DNA of 32,689 nt from contig JAIBEY010000025.1 in the NCBI GenBank assembly GCA_019459525.1, forward strand, positions 1 to 32,689, read 5' to 3'. This document shows positions 1 to 7,646 of this stretch, one piece after another; within the stretch, counting starts at the first letter, position 1, and the number at the start of each line of letters is the position of its first letter. This DNA is from Prolixibacteraceae bacterium. Its GTDB lineage: Bacteria; Bacteroidota; Bacteroidia; Bacteroidales; Prolixibacteraceae. The notes beneath the pieces were generated by a model, which searched no databases, was not told the origin of the DNA, and saw only the letters and a program-made list of their open reading frames with translations. Position numbers and translations under genes: made by a program.

Positions 1-44
1 GCGATTGCAATCCAAAATATTATCTTTTTAGTTGTCTTTATCAT
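1..44 (-). CDS. 5' end of a cassette membrane-protein gene (cut by the window edge)
   Basis: Only the first 14 codons are visible (MIKTTKKIIFWIAI). Bases 1-74 are identical to 1579-1652, the 5' end of the complete cassette gene at 1095-1622. The missing part is therefore probably another copy or close relative of that 175-aa membrane protein. The gene runs off the left edge. Confidence 0.6.
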   Translation of the reverse strand, partial: MIKTTKKIIFWIAI

Positions 45-72
45 AGTTGCTGTGTTCTCTTAAATGGGCTAT

Positions 73-194
73 AACGTAGGAAGCTACACGCAGGGGCGGA
101 TTGCGGGCGATTTCCTGTCAAGCCGAAAAGCAGCCAGAGCGGAAAGATGCACACCGAAAACCACTGCTGCCGCACTTGACGGGTAGCTGAAGTT
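73..194. repeat. attC-like site 1
   Basis: This is a 122-bp imperfect palindrome from AAC (73-75) to GTT (192-194). The inner arms pair AGCTAC (82-87) with GTAGCT (183-188), and GTCAAG (117-122) with CTTGAC (175-180). The right arm GTTATAGGC (192-200) is complementary to GCCTATAAC at 933-941, the other end of the same cassette. It does not match the left arm's GGGC extension at 66-69. Confidence 0.9.
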
Positions 195-283
195 ATAGGC
201 TGGGTTTGGTTATCACTTAAATTTATAGTCATGTCACAAAATATAGACGATAATACTAATTAAGAAACACTATGAAGACAAAA

Positions 284-583
284 CTAATCTTCAAAATAGT
301 TAACTCTAACACCGTCTTTTGACAGCATTAGCGCACTTGTCCGATTATTTCTTTCGTTTAATGTTATGGTATAAAATAGTGTGTCAGTTTCTATTATCGC
401 AATTATTCGTTCGTTGTTTTCGGCGTTTCTGTGTCCAACGGTGTCTGTCATAAGTTTACTAGATCTTGTATATGTGATGCTAAAAATATTTTTGTCAGAT
501 ATACTTTTATGTCTCTCTTTTAGCCTTGATATTTCTTGTAGGGCTTCATTGTCCTCGTAATTTGGCATGAAAAATTTTGTCAT
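284..583 (-). CDS. cassette-encoded hypothetical protein, 99 aa
   Basis: I do not recognise this family. The product is a small soluble, charged protein with no signal peptide or membrane segment, beginning MTKFFMPNYED. Its start lies 5 bp after the stop of the 94-aa gene upstream, so the two are probably co-transcribed as one two-gene cassette (75-940). The stop lies about 90 bp before attC-like site 1, as expected for a cassette gene. The cassette has only 67 bp before the first gene, so an external promoter is likely. Confidence 0.65.
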   Translation of the reverse strand: MTKFFMPNYEDNEALQEISRLKERHKSISDKNIFSITYTRSSKLMTDTVGHRNAENNERIIAIIETDTLFYTITLNERNNRTSALMLSKDGVRVNYFED

Positions 584-588
584 AAGTC

Positions 589-873
589 TTAAGATGATTT
601 TAAAAATGATTTTCCTTTTTCTGTTAGTTTAAATAGGTTGCAATTGGGAATATTTTGTGAAGGCTCAAAATAATTCAGTTCTTTTAAATATCTTAAGATG
701 ACACCTGAATAAAAATCTGCATCGGTATCTAATTTTAGTTCAATTGCTCTGTTAACTCTCGTAATGTAGTTTCTTATTTCTTTCTTAAGATTTACTTCCA
801 TGTTTTCATACCCATATTGTATGATGTGATAAAAGAATGATTTTGCTAATTCATAATATTCAGTGTCTGTCAT
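589..873 (-). CDS. cassette-encoded hypothetical protein, 94 aa, possible winged helix
   Basis: This is the first gene of the two-gene cassette 75-940. The helical N-terminal half is followed by a segment ending LTEKGKSFLKSS, which looks like the last strand and helix of a winged-helix domain. That is a weak pattern match, and there is no other clue to function. It could be a DNA-binding or adaptor partner of the 99-aa protein encoded 5 bp downstream. Confidence 0.65.
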   Translation of the reverse strand: MTDTEYYELAKSFFYHIIQYGYENMEVNLKKEIRNYITRVNRAIELKLDTDADFYSGVILRYLKELNYFEPSQNIPNCNLFKLTEKGKSFLKSS

Positions 874-938
874 ATTTTTAAGTTTTAGTCTTTATGTACA
901 ACGATTCGAGTTAGCGATGTCCAAATAACCTTGCCTAT

Positions 939-1060
939 AACGTAGGAAGCTACACGCAGGGGCGGATTGCGGGCGATTTCCTGTCAAGCCGAAAAGCTGC
1001 CCGGGCGGAAAGATACCCACCGAAAACCACTGCTGCCGCACTTGACGGGTAGCTGAAGTT
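939..1060. repeat. attC-like site 2
   Basis: This 122-bp copy runs from AAC (939-941) to GTT (1058-1060). It belongs to cassette 941-1652. Its right arm GTTATAGCCC (1058-1067) is the exact complement of GGGCTATAAC at 1644-1653. Its left arm GCCTATAAC belongs to the neighbouring cassette. Confidence 0.9.
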
Positions 1061-1094
1061 ATAGCCCGTTTTCATTTGTTTGTCTGTCATGTAT

Positions 1095-1622
1095 CTAATT
1101 CGATGGAAAATTAATGTCACCTTGTAAATTAGTCAACTCCCATTCGTTTTTGTTAATTGTCACAGTGTCAATTGGTGTCGGCAAAATCCAAAATTTTAGA
1201 ACAGGTTTGATTTCAACAATCCTACGTCCGCCATATCCAAACGCTCCAATGTCATAGCGTTGTTCTTTTATTACTTTGTTTTCTGTTTTGTGTCTATAAA
1301 GTGTCGTTTCTGTTGTCCAAAAACCAAAGCCAAATGAGAAAATTAGAAACAATTCTCCAACAAAACATAGACCCGAGATCAAAACTGTAAAACCGAGAAA
1401 AATCCAATTCTTTCCCTTTGTATTTTCTCGTTTAATTGTCCATAAAAGTGTCAACAAAAAGGCAATTGGAAGTCCTTGAATTATTGTGTCATAGAATCCT
1501 TGTTGCAATTTATAGTCCGCAAATTCATAAGGCAACCGTTGTCCAATTGTCAAGCTGAAAACTGTCAACACAATAAATGCGATTGCAATCCAAAATATTA
1601 TCTTTTTAGTTGTCTTTATCAT
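1095..1622 (-). CDS. cassette-encoded membrane protein of unknown function, 175 aa
   Basis: The protein has about three hydrophobic segments (roughly residues 8-27, 48-62 and 73-100), then a soluble tail with the motif IGAFGYGGRRIVEIKPVLKF. I know no function for it. It is the only gene in cassette 941-1652, with 30 bp before the start codon and about 35 bp from the stop to the attC-like site, so it must rely on read-through or an external promoter. A second cassette with an identical 5' end lies at the left window edge. TGTC is strikingly frequent on the plus strand here (17 copies in 1061-1620, with no GACA seen). Confidence 0.75.
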   Translation of the reverse strand: MIKTTKKIIFWIAIAFIVLTVFSLTIGQRLPYEFADYKLQQGFYDTIIQGLPIAFLLTLLWTIKRENTKGKNWIFLGFTVLISGLCFVGELFLIFSFGFGFWTTETTLYRHKTENKVIKEQRYDIGAFGYGGRRIVEIKPVLKFWILPTPIDTVTINKNEWELTNLQGDINFPSN

Positions 1623-1650
1623 AGTTGCTGTGTTCTCTTAAATGGGCTAT

Positions 1651-1772
1651 AACGTAGGAAGCTACACGCAGGGGCGGACTGCGGGCGATTTCCTGTCAAG
1701 CCGAGAAACAGATTGAGCGGAAAGATACCCACCGGAAACCACCGCTGCCGAACTTGCCGGGTAGCTGATGTT
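1651..1772. repeat. attC-like site 3
   Basis: This 122-bp copy (AAC 1651-1653, GTT 1770-1772) is the most diverged member of the main family, with changes in the right half (CTTGCCGG, GCTGATGTT). Its left arm reads GGGCTATAAC and its right arm GTTAACGCC, so the arms do not match each other. The right arm matches GGCGTTAAC at 3908-3916, the far end of cassette 1653-3915. Confidence 0.9.
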
Positions 1773-1780
1773 AACGCCGA

Positions 1781-2010
1781 GTTGTTCATTTTTCTTTAAT
1801 TTTTTCATTCTTTTTATTCAGTGTCGGAGATGATTCGCCACTTCAGTCCCATTCGAACGGTCAAGTCCGTTTTGTCAAGGCACAAAAGTGTCGATTCGAA
1901 TATTTTTCTCCCAACTTTCATCTCCGTCTATATTATTAAAACCTCGAAACTGTCAATGTCGCTAACGGTTTTCTCACAAACTGATTCCGTGTCAAATGGT
2001 AAAATGTGTC
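1781..2010. repeat. conserved non-coding cassette module, copy a
   Basis: About 230 bp similar to 4275-4434 and 10186-10435. Shared blocks include CGCCACTTCAGTCCC, AAAAGTGTCGATTCGAATAT, CATCTCCGTCTATAT and ATTCCGTGTCAAATGGT. Short ORFs cross it in both directions, but the reading frame is not kept between copies, so it is probably not coding. In this cassette it lies downstream of the S41 protease gene, next to the attC-like site. It may be an RNA, a regulatory block or a decayed cassette. Confidence 0.65.
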
Positions 2011-2017
2011 TAGCCCA

Positions 2018-2105
2018 GTTGCCTTTTCATCCGGCAACTGCCGAATTCTGCAACGAAGCACCGAAACCCAGCTTGCGGGTATTTTTCTGTTGGTGCCAAG
2101 TTGTT
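2018..2105. repeat. possible degenerate attC-like relic
   Basis: Just beyond the stop of the S41 gene there are fragments reminiscent of the attC-like repeat: TGCGGGTATTTTTCTGT resembles TGCGGGCGATTTCCTGT, and CACCGAAACCC resembles CACCGAAAACC. Here they are adjacent and in swapped order. A short perfect hairpin, AGTTGCC/GGCAACT, lies at its left end (2018-2040). It could be a decayed cassette junction or only a terminator-like hairpin. Confidence 0.3.
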
Positions 2106-2107
2106 TT

Positions 2108-3574
2108 TTATTTTCTATTAATTTGGGTTAATGCCTTTTCAATCATACTATCAACACCTTTATCTAAATCAGCTTTTCTAATCTGAATTGAGATGTAAGG
2201 TATAATACCACCTTTGATAGGTTTGTTATTAATATCACATTCCATTGCTCTTGACATTCTATAAGTCCAACCATTTGGCAAAGTTTTTACAATTGGACAG
2301 GTTGCAACACCCCCAAAAGTTGTATCACCAATATGTATAACATTGGGCAAACTCCTTAACATTAATGTAAAGTCCTCAGCTGAACTAAATGTATGACGAT
2401 TAGTAAGTAAAACAATAGTCTTTAAATATTTATTTTCCCCTCCTGGTTCTAGAATTAATTCAGAATTTGACAAGTCAGAAGGTTTTGGTCCATTTCTAAA
2501 TTTTGCATAACGATAAGTTACTGATTTATTAGTAAATCTACTTGCAACAATCTGAGCGAAATCTTCACTTCCGCCTCCATTTTGCCGAATATCTATGATG
2601 ATTCCCTTTGTGTCTTTAAACTGCTTTATAAAACCATCAATAAAAAGAAAATCATTCTTTTTACCACCGAAACTTCCTATATAAATATATCCAACATTGG
2701 TATTTCTTACAAGACCATAAAAAATATCGTCATTTATTATGGTTTTAGCCGATAAAGACAAATACTTATATTTAATAAAATCTTTACCCGGAAAATTGTC
2801 AGGTTTCGATTGAATAAATGATGAATAATAATCAGTTTGACCATATTTAGATGAGATTATACCCGAATGAGCATCTTTTAAGGCAAGAAAACTCGAATTT
2901 AGTATTTTGAAAAATTCATAATCAGAAGTACTTGAATTAATCTTAGAGTAATTTACTGAATATACTGAATCCCAATTAATATTGTTAATTTGAAAAGCTG
3001 GATAATTGATTTTAAAATCATTCCAGAAGGCTTTATAATTATTCTGAAATGTATCATCTACCAGCCACTTTGTTGAATCACTGCGAAAAATCAATCCATT
3101 GTTTAGAACAGGCAATTTTAAATATAACTTTCTTAATTCATTTTCTGAAGATAAAATAAAATTCCAAGTGACTCCCTTATTTTCTGAAATAGCAATTATA
3201 TTAAAAAAATATGCCATTTTAAGATCAGATGACAACACACTTAAAGAACATGTTAATGTTGTTTGCAATGTATCGCCTTTAAAAATTATTCTATTGGGCT
3301 TGCCAAAACTTACGGAATAAGGTTGTATTCCTTTCTCCTTTTGAGAATCAAATGAAGCTGTAATATCTTTAATCATTTTGTCTTCACCCGAGAGCTGAAC
3401 AAACCCATGATATGTCTTACCAACAAGCCCTTGCACATCTTTATTTAAAAACATTTGCCCAAAAGCAGATGCTTGTTTTATTAATTCCCTTTCAGCTTTT
3501 TCAGAATTATTATCATTTCGGCCTTTGCATGAAAGAATTAATAGCAAAATCATAAACAGTAAAAAACATCTCAT
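2108..3574 (-). CDS. S41 family peptidase, predicted lipoprotein (488 aa)
   Basis: This is a tail-specific-protease-like serine peptidase. Starting at the ATG at 3574, the N-terminus MRCFLLFMILLLILSCKG is a lipoprotein signal with a lipobox ending in Cys, so the enzyme should be membrane-anchored. A TTG start at 3604 would add ten residues and spoil the signal. The S41 core is in the C-terminal half: GIIIDIRQNGGG (about 324-335), then the TFSSAED box with the nucleophilic Ser (about 395-401), then GDTTFGG. The N-terminal 270 residues are unassigned. Unlike its neighbours the gene has few TGTC motifs. It lies between two pieces of the conserved non-coding module, suggesting insertion into or fusion with another cassette. 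Confidence 0.85.
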   Translation of the reverse strand: MRCFLLFMILLLILSCKGRNDNNSEKAERELIKQASAFGQMFLNKDVQGLVGKTYHGFVQLSGEDKMIKDITASFDSQKEKGIQPYSVSFGKPNRIIFKGDTLQTTLTCSLSVLSSDLKMAYFFNIIAISENKGVTWNFILSSENELRKLYLKLPVLNNGLIFRSDSTKWLVDDTFQNNYKAFWNDFKINYPAFQINNINWDSVYSVNYSKINSSTSDYEFFKILNSSFLALKDAHSGIISSKYGQTDYYSSFIQSKPDNFPGKDFIKYKYLSLSAKTIINDDIFYGLVRNTNVGYIYIGSFGGKKNDFLFIDGFIKQFKDTKGIIIDIRQNGGGSEDFAQIVASRFTNKSVTYRYAKFRNGPKPSDLSNSELILEPGGENKYLKTIVLLTNRHTFSSAEDFTLMLRSLPNVIHIGDTTFGGVATCPIVKTLPNGWTYRMSRAMECDINNKPIKGGIIPYISIQIRKADLDKGVDSMIEKALTQINRK

Positions 3575-3604
3575 AACTAATCTTGAATATTCATATGTCG
3601 GCAA

Positions 3605-3913
3605 TGTTTAAAAAACCTTGTCCGGTAATGCGTTTCTAAATGCAAAATGTGTCAGCCAGAAATTAAACGTTTTGGTCGAAAAAGTATCAAAACCGATTCC
3701 GTGTCAAATGGTGAAATTTTATCACCGCCAAAATCCTCAGCGAATTCCGTGTCAAACTACAAAATTCCCTCAAAAAGCGAGAATTTGTCTAATCTCGAAA
3801 CTAAATCTCTAAAAACCTGTCAAACCCCGAAAATCGCTCAAGCTGGCAAACAGTCAGTCTTAAAATTTTATCGAAAACCGATACCATTTCAAGTTACGAT
3901 TACAATTGGCGTT
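3605..3913. other. long 5' region of the S41 cassette, with partial module copy d
   Basis: This 310-bp stretch lies between the cassette boundary and the S41 start. Bases 3680-3727 repeat the block ATTCCGTGTCAAATGGTGAAA of the conserved module. Bases 3870-3910 closely match 10615-10655 (TTTCAAGTTACGATTACAATTGGC against TTTCAAGTTGCGATTACAATTGGC, shown only as the aligned ends of both cassettes). The plus-strand ORFs here run against cassette direction and look spurious. Confidence 0.5.
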
Positions 3914-4035
3914 AACGTAGGAAGCTACACGCAGGTGCGGATTGCGGGCGATTTCCTGTCAAGCCGAAAGACGGCCTGAGCGGAAAGATGCACACCGAAA
4001 ACCACTGCTGCCGCACTTGACGGGTAGCTGAAGTT
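3914..4035. repeat. attC-like site 4
   Basis: This 122-bp copy (AAC 3914-3916, GTT 4033-4035) has both arms reading GTTAACGCC because the two neighbouring cassettes happen to share the same end sequence. It belongs to cassette 3916-4643, whose far end is GGCGTTAAC at 4636-4644. Confidence 0.9.
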
Positions 4036-4052
4036 AACGCCGAGTTGTTCTT

Positions 4053-4211
4053 TTATTTCGCTTGTTCTTTTTCCGCTTTTGAATCAACACTATTCCATCC
4101 TTTTTTGAAAGCATTTACTGTATTGTCCCAATCCAATACAGACTCTATCATTAGCATTGCGAATATCCCGATAAAAAAGAAAAACACTTCGCGTTTTGTA
4201 ATCTTCTTCAT
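4053..4211 (-). CDS. small single-span membrane protein, 52 aa, cassette-encoded
   Basis: This short gene lies in a cassette that otherwise appears empty. ATG (4209-4211) begins MKKITKREVFFFFIGIFAML, followed by a hydrophilic tail with WDNTVNAFKKGWNSVDSK and a TAA at 4053-4055. It has one hydrophobic segment (residues 9-23), with a basic N-terminus and an amphipathic tail. The stop is 18 bp from attC-like site 4, the usual position for a cassette gene. The conserved non-coding module lies upstream of it (4275-4434) and may be its leader. The function is unknown. Confidence 0.65.
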   Translation of the reverse strand: MKKITKREVFFFFIGIFAMLMIESVLDWDNTVNAFKKGWNSVDSKAEKEQAK

Positions 4212-4274
4212 AATTTCTGGTCAATGGTTTATAATCTTAAAATTGAATGTCTGAATCAAAAAATTGGTCTTTTC

Positions 4275-4434
4275 TGTCAGTTGTCGGAGACGTTTCGCCA
4301 CTTCAGCCCTGTCGAACGGTCAAATCCGATTTGTCAAGGCGCAAAAGTGTCGATTCGAATATTTTTCTCCCAACTTTCCATCTCCGTCTATATTTTAAAA
4401 TCTGATTCCGTGTCAAATGGTGAAAATGTGTCAC
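4275..4434. repeat. conserved non-coding cassette module, copy b
   Basis: About 160 bp similar to 1821-2010 and 10227-10435. It contains CGCCACTTCAG, CAAAAGTGTCGATTCGAATA, CATCTCCGTCTATAT and ATTCCGTGTCAAATGGTGAA, ending in a small hairpin GGTGAAAATGTGTCACC. It lies 5' of the 52-aa gene in coding orientation. The rest of the cassette (4435-4640) holds no ORF I can support. Confidence 0.6.
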
Positions 4435-4641
4435 CGCCCAAAGTCTCAATAAATTCAGTGTCAAGCCGCTAAATTCTCTCAAAAAGCGATAAGCTGTCAA
4501 ACCCCGAAACCCTAAAACCCGTTTCTAAAAATCTTTCAAATAACTTCGGATCTGTCGAAACCCGAAGTCCTTTCAGACAACTACAAACCAATTTTTTGTC
4601 AAACTTGCACAACGTTTCGAAGCGCGATTACAATTGGCGTT

Positions 4642-4763
4642 AACGTAGGAAGCTACACGCAGGGGCGGATTGCGGGCGATTTCCTGTCAAGCCGATAAGC
4701 AGCCCGGGCGGAAAGATGCCCACCGAAAACCACTGCTGCCGCACTTGACGGGTAGCTGAAGTT
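4642..4763. repeat. attC-like site 5
   Basis: This 122-bp copy (AAC 4642-4644, GTT 4761-4763) has a left arm GGCGTTAAC and a right arm GTTGGCGGC, which do not match each other. The right arm is complementary to GCCGCCAAC at 6765-6773, the far end of cassette 4644-6772, more than 2 kb away. Confidence 0.9.
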
Positions 4764-4819
4764 GGCGGCTGGGCTTATTTTCTCAGCCAATATATCTGTC
4801 AATGAATACACTGTAATTG

Positions 4820-5605
4820 TCATAGCGTATATTTGAATATAACATTGTTGATAAGGTCTTCTATAAATTCTATTGCTTTGGATTCACTGATTTTTAGATT
4901 TGAAGGATGAGCATATGTATTTCTGATTCCAAGTTTTGTGTCAAGTATTTTTCGAACATCGTTGGAAATGATCTTCGAGATTCTACAAAACTCAATGAAT
5001 TTATTCTCCGGTATTTCATTAAAATCATCTCTATCATTAACAGCAGAGATTTTAATTCGCTTGTCATTATTGAGAACGAGAGTCGCATTGAACTCATTTA
5101 GTTTGTGCTTTAGAATGTAGGTAAACAAATGGTCAACAGTCAAATTCCAAACCATTACAATAGCTGCTCGGTATGCAGAAATCTCATAACAATCAATAGC
5201 TTCTTTTAAAAATTCGTTTTCATCGGGATTCTGGATAAAAGTCAATAATTGTCTGAGATCCTTATTTACCTGAGTTTTTAGTGGTTTTTTATCGATCAAA
5301 GTCTCAATGGAATTTTTTAAGGCGCGATGAAGTTGATAACCATCTTTAATTCTTAGAAATTTTGGAGGTTGCTTACCTTTTCCTTTCAAATTCTGATTTA
5401 GATATTGCGAAATATTACTATATGGGGAAATGTCTAGATATAGAAAACAGTTTCTTATTGCAGTCGCCTGAGTCGTTGGAAGTTGTTTCTCAACAGTCAA
5501 AAAATAAACGAAACAATCAAGTTGTTCAGTTGATTTTAACTCAAAGAAGTTGTCGATAGTTGAAGTGAAATTTTCAATGTCCTCTTTAGTAAAACTATTT
5601 TCCAT
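4820..5605 (-). CDS. HEPN-like protein, possible RNase effector (261 aa)
   Basis: The C-terminal part is helical and carries R228-NTYA-H233, which fits the R-x4-H signature of HEPN ribonuclease domains, in the context KLGIRNTYAHPS. An upstream helix with ISAYRAAIVMVWNLTVDHLF resembles the first HEPN helix. HEPN proteins are often toxins or RNases in defence and toxin-antitoxin systems; that role here is inferred. The start lies 1 bp after the stop of the zinc-ribbon gene, so the two should be translated together as one two-gene cassette. The N-terminal 110 residues are unassigned. Confidence 0.7.
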   Translation of the reverse strand: MENSFTKEDIENFTSTIDNFFELKSTEQLDCFVYFLTVEKQLPTTQATAIRNCFLYLDISPYSNISQYLNQNLKGKGKQPPKFLRIKDGYQLHRALKNSIETLIDKKPLKTQVNKDLRQLLTFIQNPDENEFLKEAIDCYEISAYRAAIVMVWNLTVDHLFTYILKHKLNEFNATLVLNNDKRIKISAVNDRDDFNEIPENKFIEFCRISKIISNDVRKILDTKLGIRNTYAHPSNLKISESKAIEFIEDLINNVIFKYTL

Positions 5606-5606
5606 T

Positions 5607-6704
5607 TTAGTGTTTCATTATATCTTGTTCAATATGATTCATCCCAGGAATTGTATATTTAATGTCGTTCCAATCATCAACATCAATCCAGTTTTTATTG
5701 TTTTTTTGATTCGTAAGAGTCTGTTTGAAATGTTGTGGAATTTTAGTTCCTAGATCTTTCATACAAGAGTATATGTGATTTAGAGTAACGGTCTCTTTCA
5801 ATTCTTCTTTTAAATAGTAAACAATTAGAAGTGAAAGTTCATCACCTGATTTGAATGGATACTTTGCCGCAAAGTCTTTCAATGAAATTTTATCTTTTGG
5901 TCGTAAATTAAGATCTGTAAGAACTTTTAAACTATTAGAAACTCTTGTTTTAGTTGCTTCACCACCTCCTGCCGATTTTTTTCTATTTACTCCTTTGGAA
6001 TTGCCTTTTAATATTTCTACTACCTTTTCTATTCCTTTTGGCAGTAAAATGAAGTCATTCCCATTTGTTGATTTGATATATAATGCTTTTAAAATGGTTT
6101 TGAAATTTCGGAATAGATTTTTACTATTATTCAAAGTATTCCTTTTTGTTTCCTTATAAAGTTGATTTATATTTTCTTTGGTAAATACCTTTGTTCCCAT
6201 TTGTGAAGCAAAATATGCATAAACCAAAATCCACTCAGTTTCACTTTTTGCTAAATCTCTAAGTTTAATATCCTCCAAAGTCGGAATTTCATTCTGCTGT
6301 AGCTTGGGATAAATATCAATTGGGGATTCATCAACATTTTCAACATCTTCTTCTGTTATTTCATTGTTCTGTTGGTTGCTATTTTGAAATGGAAGTGAAG
6401 CTGGAATATGTTTCCTTGAACCCATTTTATTGGTTAAAATCATTCCAAAAGAATCACTAATACTTTGGCCTACGGTGTCAGTAAATGAAGCTTTAAACTT
6501 CCGTTCAGTTTCTGTTTCGGAAAACTCAATAGTATTGAGATTTGTCACAGCAGTTTTTTGTCCAACAGCTTCACCACAGAAAACACAAATCTTTGCGTCT
6601 TTCAGTAGTAATTCACTGCAATGTTTACACTTAGTCTGTTTGAAACAGCTAGGGCAGAAGAAACCTCTGTCAGGTTGTTGAGCATCGCAATAAATACAAT
6701 TCAT
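5607..6704 (-). CDS. zinc-ribbon protein with two winged-helix-like segments (365 aa)
   Basis: The N-terminus has two or three CxxC knuckles (MNCIYCDAQQPDRGFFCPSC, then CKHC, then CVFCGE), a double zinc ribbon over residues 1-47. A low-complexity linker follows. Two similar alpha-helical segments (about 155-232 and 268-360) each look like a winged-helix or HTH domain. It is the first gene of cassette 4644-6772, directly upstream of the HEPN gene. By analogy with other two-gene cassettes of sensor and HEPN effector, it may sense or inhibit, but that is inference. Only 68 bp separate the start from the cassette boundary. Confidence 0.7.
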   Translation of the reverse strand: MNCIYCDAQQPDRGFFCPSCFKQTKCKHCSELLLKDAKICVFCGEAVGQKTAVTNLNTIEFSETETERKFKASFTDTVGQSISDSFGMILTNKMGSRKHIPASLPFQNSNQQNNEITEEDVENVDESPIDIYPKLQQNEIPTLEDIKLRDLAKSETEWILVYAYFASQMGTKVFTKENINQLYKETKRNTLNNSKNLFRNFKTILKALYIKSTNGNDFILLPKGIEKVVEILKGNSKGVNRKKSAGGGEATKTRVSNSLKVLTDLNLRPKDKISLKDFAAKYPFKSGDELSLLIVYYLKEELKETVTLNHIYSCMKDLGTKIPQHFKQTLTNQKNNKNWIDVDDWNDIKYTIPGMNHIEQDIMKH

Positions 6705-6770
6705 AATGTCAAAGTTTAAGTTATTTTATTCTTCAGCTTATTGTCGCACTGACGCCATAGCCTTGCCGCC

Positions 6771-6894
6771 AACGGACGGAACTATATGCAGTTGGGGATT
6801 GCGGGTTGCTTTCCTGTCGAACCCCGATGCCGATGTTGCGGGCTGCGAACTTTGTTGTCTGCACCGAAACCCCAATTGACATATAGTTTTTGTT
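6771..6894. repeat. divergent attC-like site 6
   Basis: This 124-bp palindrome sits exactly where a cassette boundary is required but has a different sequence from the other nine. AAC (6771-6773) and GTT (6892-6894) bound arms ACTATATG (6781-6788) / CATATAGT (6880-6887) and TTGGGG / CCCCAA. The 5' spacer is 7 nt and the 3' spacer 4 nt. This is the same 3-nt asymmetry as the main family (6 against 3). The interior still shares TTGCGGG, TTTCCTGTC and CACCGAAA with the others. Outer arms pair with 4761-4769 for the left arm and 7262-7270 for the right arm. Confidence 0.85.
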
Positions 6895-7267
6895 ATTGGC
6901 TGCCCTTCTGTCCTGTATTAAATTACTCATTTTAAATATTTTGTCGAGTCGAATGAAATCATTGTCCTCGTAATTGTTTGTCGTGTAAAACTCTCCGCCG
7001 AAATGAAAAACAAAACTGTCGAGAACCGTTGAACTGTCAAGTTGCAGGCTCTGTCGAGCAGTTTTTGTTAAAGTCTCTGTCGAAATGAAAAACTCTCTGT
7101 CGAAACCCGAAAAACTGTCGACCAGCGTTTTTTTTCTCTAAATACCAAATTGTCAAACGAGGAAAAGTCCTCCGCGTAAAAATCTCCGCCCGAAATGAAA
7201 AACTAAACTGTCAAGCCCCGAAAACCTGTCGTAAAAGCTTGTTTGCGAAGCCCTCAGGGTTGCCAAT
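6895..7267. other. cassette body without a convincing gene
   Basis: The body of cassette 6773-7269 has no ORF above about 20 codons on the cassette strand that ends before the attC-like site. It is rich in TGTC and contains an approximate 30-bp direct repeat: CTCCGCCGAAATGAAAAAC at 6993-7011 recurs as CTCCGCCCGAAATGAAAAAC at 7184-7203, each followed by AACTGTC. It may encode an RNA or be a decayed cassette. Confidence 0.55.
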
Positions 7268-7389
7268 AACGTAGGAAGCTACACGCAGGGGCGGACTGCG
7301 GGCGGTTTCCTGTCAAGCCGAAAAGCAGCTTGAGCGGAAAGATACCCACCGAAAACCACCGCTGCCGCACTTGACGGGTAGCTGAAGTT
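7268..7389. repeat. attC-like site 7
   Basis: This 122-bp copy (AAC 7268-7270, GTT 7387-7389) has a left arm GCCAATAAC and a right arm GTTGGCGGTA. The right arm is the exact complement of TACCGCCAAC at 8443-8452, the far end of cassette 7270-8451. Confidence 0.9.
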
Positions 7390-7418
7390 GGCGGTAGTTT
7401 TTCTTTCATTTATTGTTG

Positions 7419-7634
7419 TTAAATTGAATAAACTCTTGGGCCTAAATCACTTGCTTTACCAAGTTCTTCTGCCATAAATTCTATGCACTGAACTTTACCG
7501 TCATTGTCAACCCAACGACAAGAAATTTCATTAAGGTCATTGTGAATTTCAACAGCAACCATTTTCAATTTAGTATTGCTTAAATGGTAAACTTTGTCTC
7601 CTACGGAAAAATCTTTAATAGTGTATTTCTTCAT
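7419..7634 (-). CDS. YodC-like (DUF2158-type) small protein, 71 aa
   Basis: The sequence FSVGDKVYHLSNTKLKMVAV, followed by ISCRWVDNDGKVQCIEFMAEEL, follows the DUF2158/YodC pattern: F-x-VGD-x-V, then a central C-x-W and a final F-x-x-E-x-L. It is a compact beta-rich protein whose biochemical role is unknown. It is the second gene of cassette 7270-8451, 12 bp after the TIR-like gene, so it may be a partner or a passenger. The stop lies about 30 bp from attC-like site 7. Confidence 0.75.
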   Translation of the reverse strand: MKKYTIKDFSVGDKVYHLSNTKLKMVAVEIHNDLNEISCRWVDNDGKVQCIEFMAEELGKASDLGPRVYSI

Positions 7635-7646
7635 AATAAATAGTTT

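Noticed and set aside
41-232. ORFs running through the attC-like sites (also at 6733-6930 and 8360-8563)
   Set aside because: They are open only because the repeat has few stops, and they recur with the repeat rather than with any gene.
1821-2186. Plus-strand ORFs in the conserved module (also 4224-4472 and 10220-10465)
   Set aside because: They run against cassette direction and shared protein segments fall in different frames in the three copies, so the nucleotide sequence and not the frame is conserved.
2108-3604. TTG start for the S41 protease
   Set aside because: It adds ten polar residues before a perfect lipoprotein signal that starts at the ATG at 3574.
4303-4500. Minus-strand 65-aa ORF in module copy b
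   Set aside because: The equivalent frame is interrupted or shifted in copies a and c; probably not a gene.
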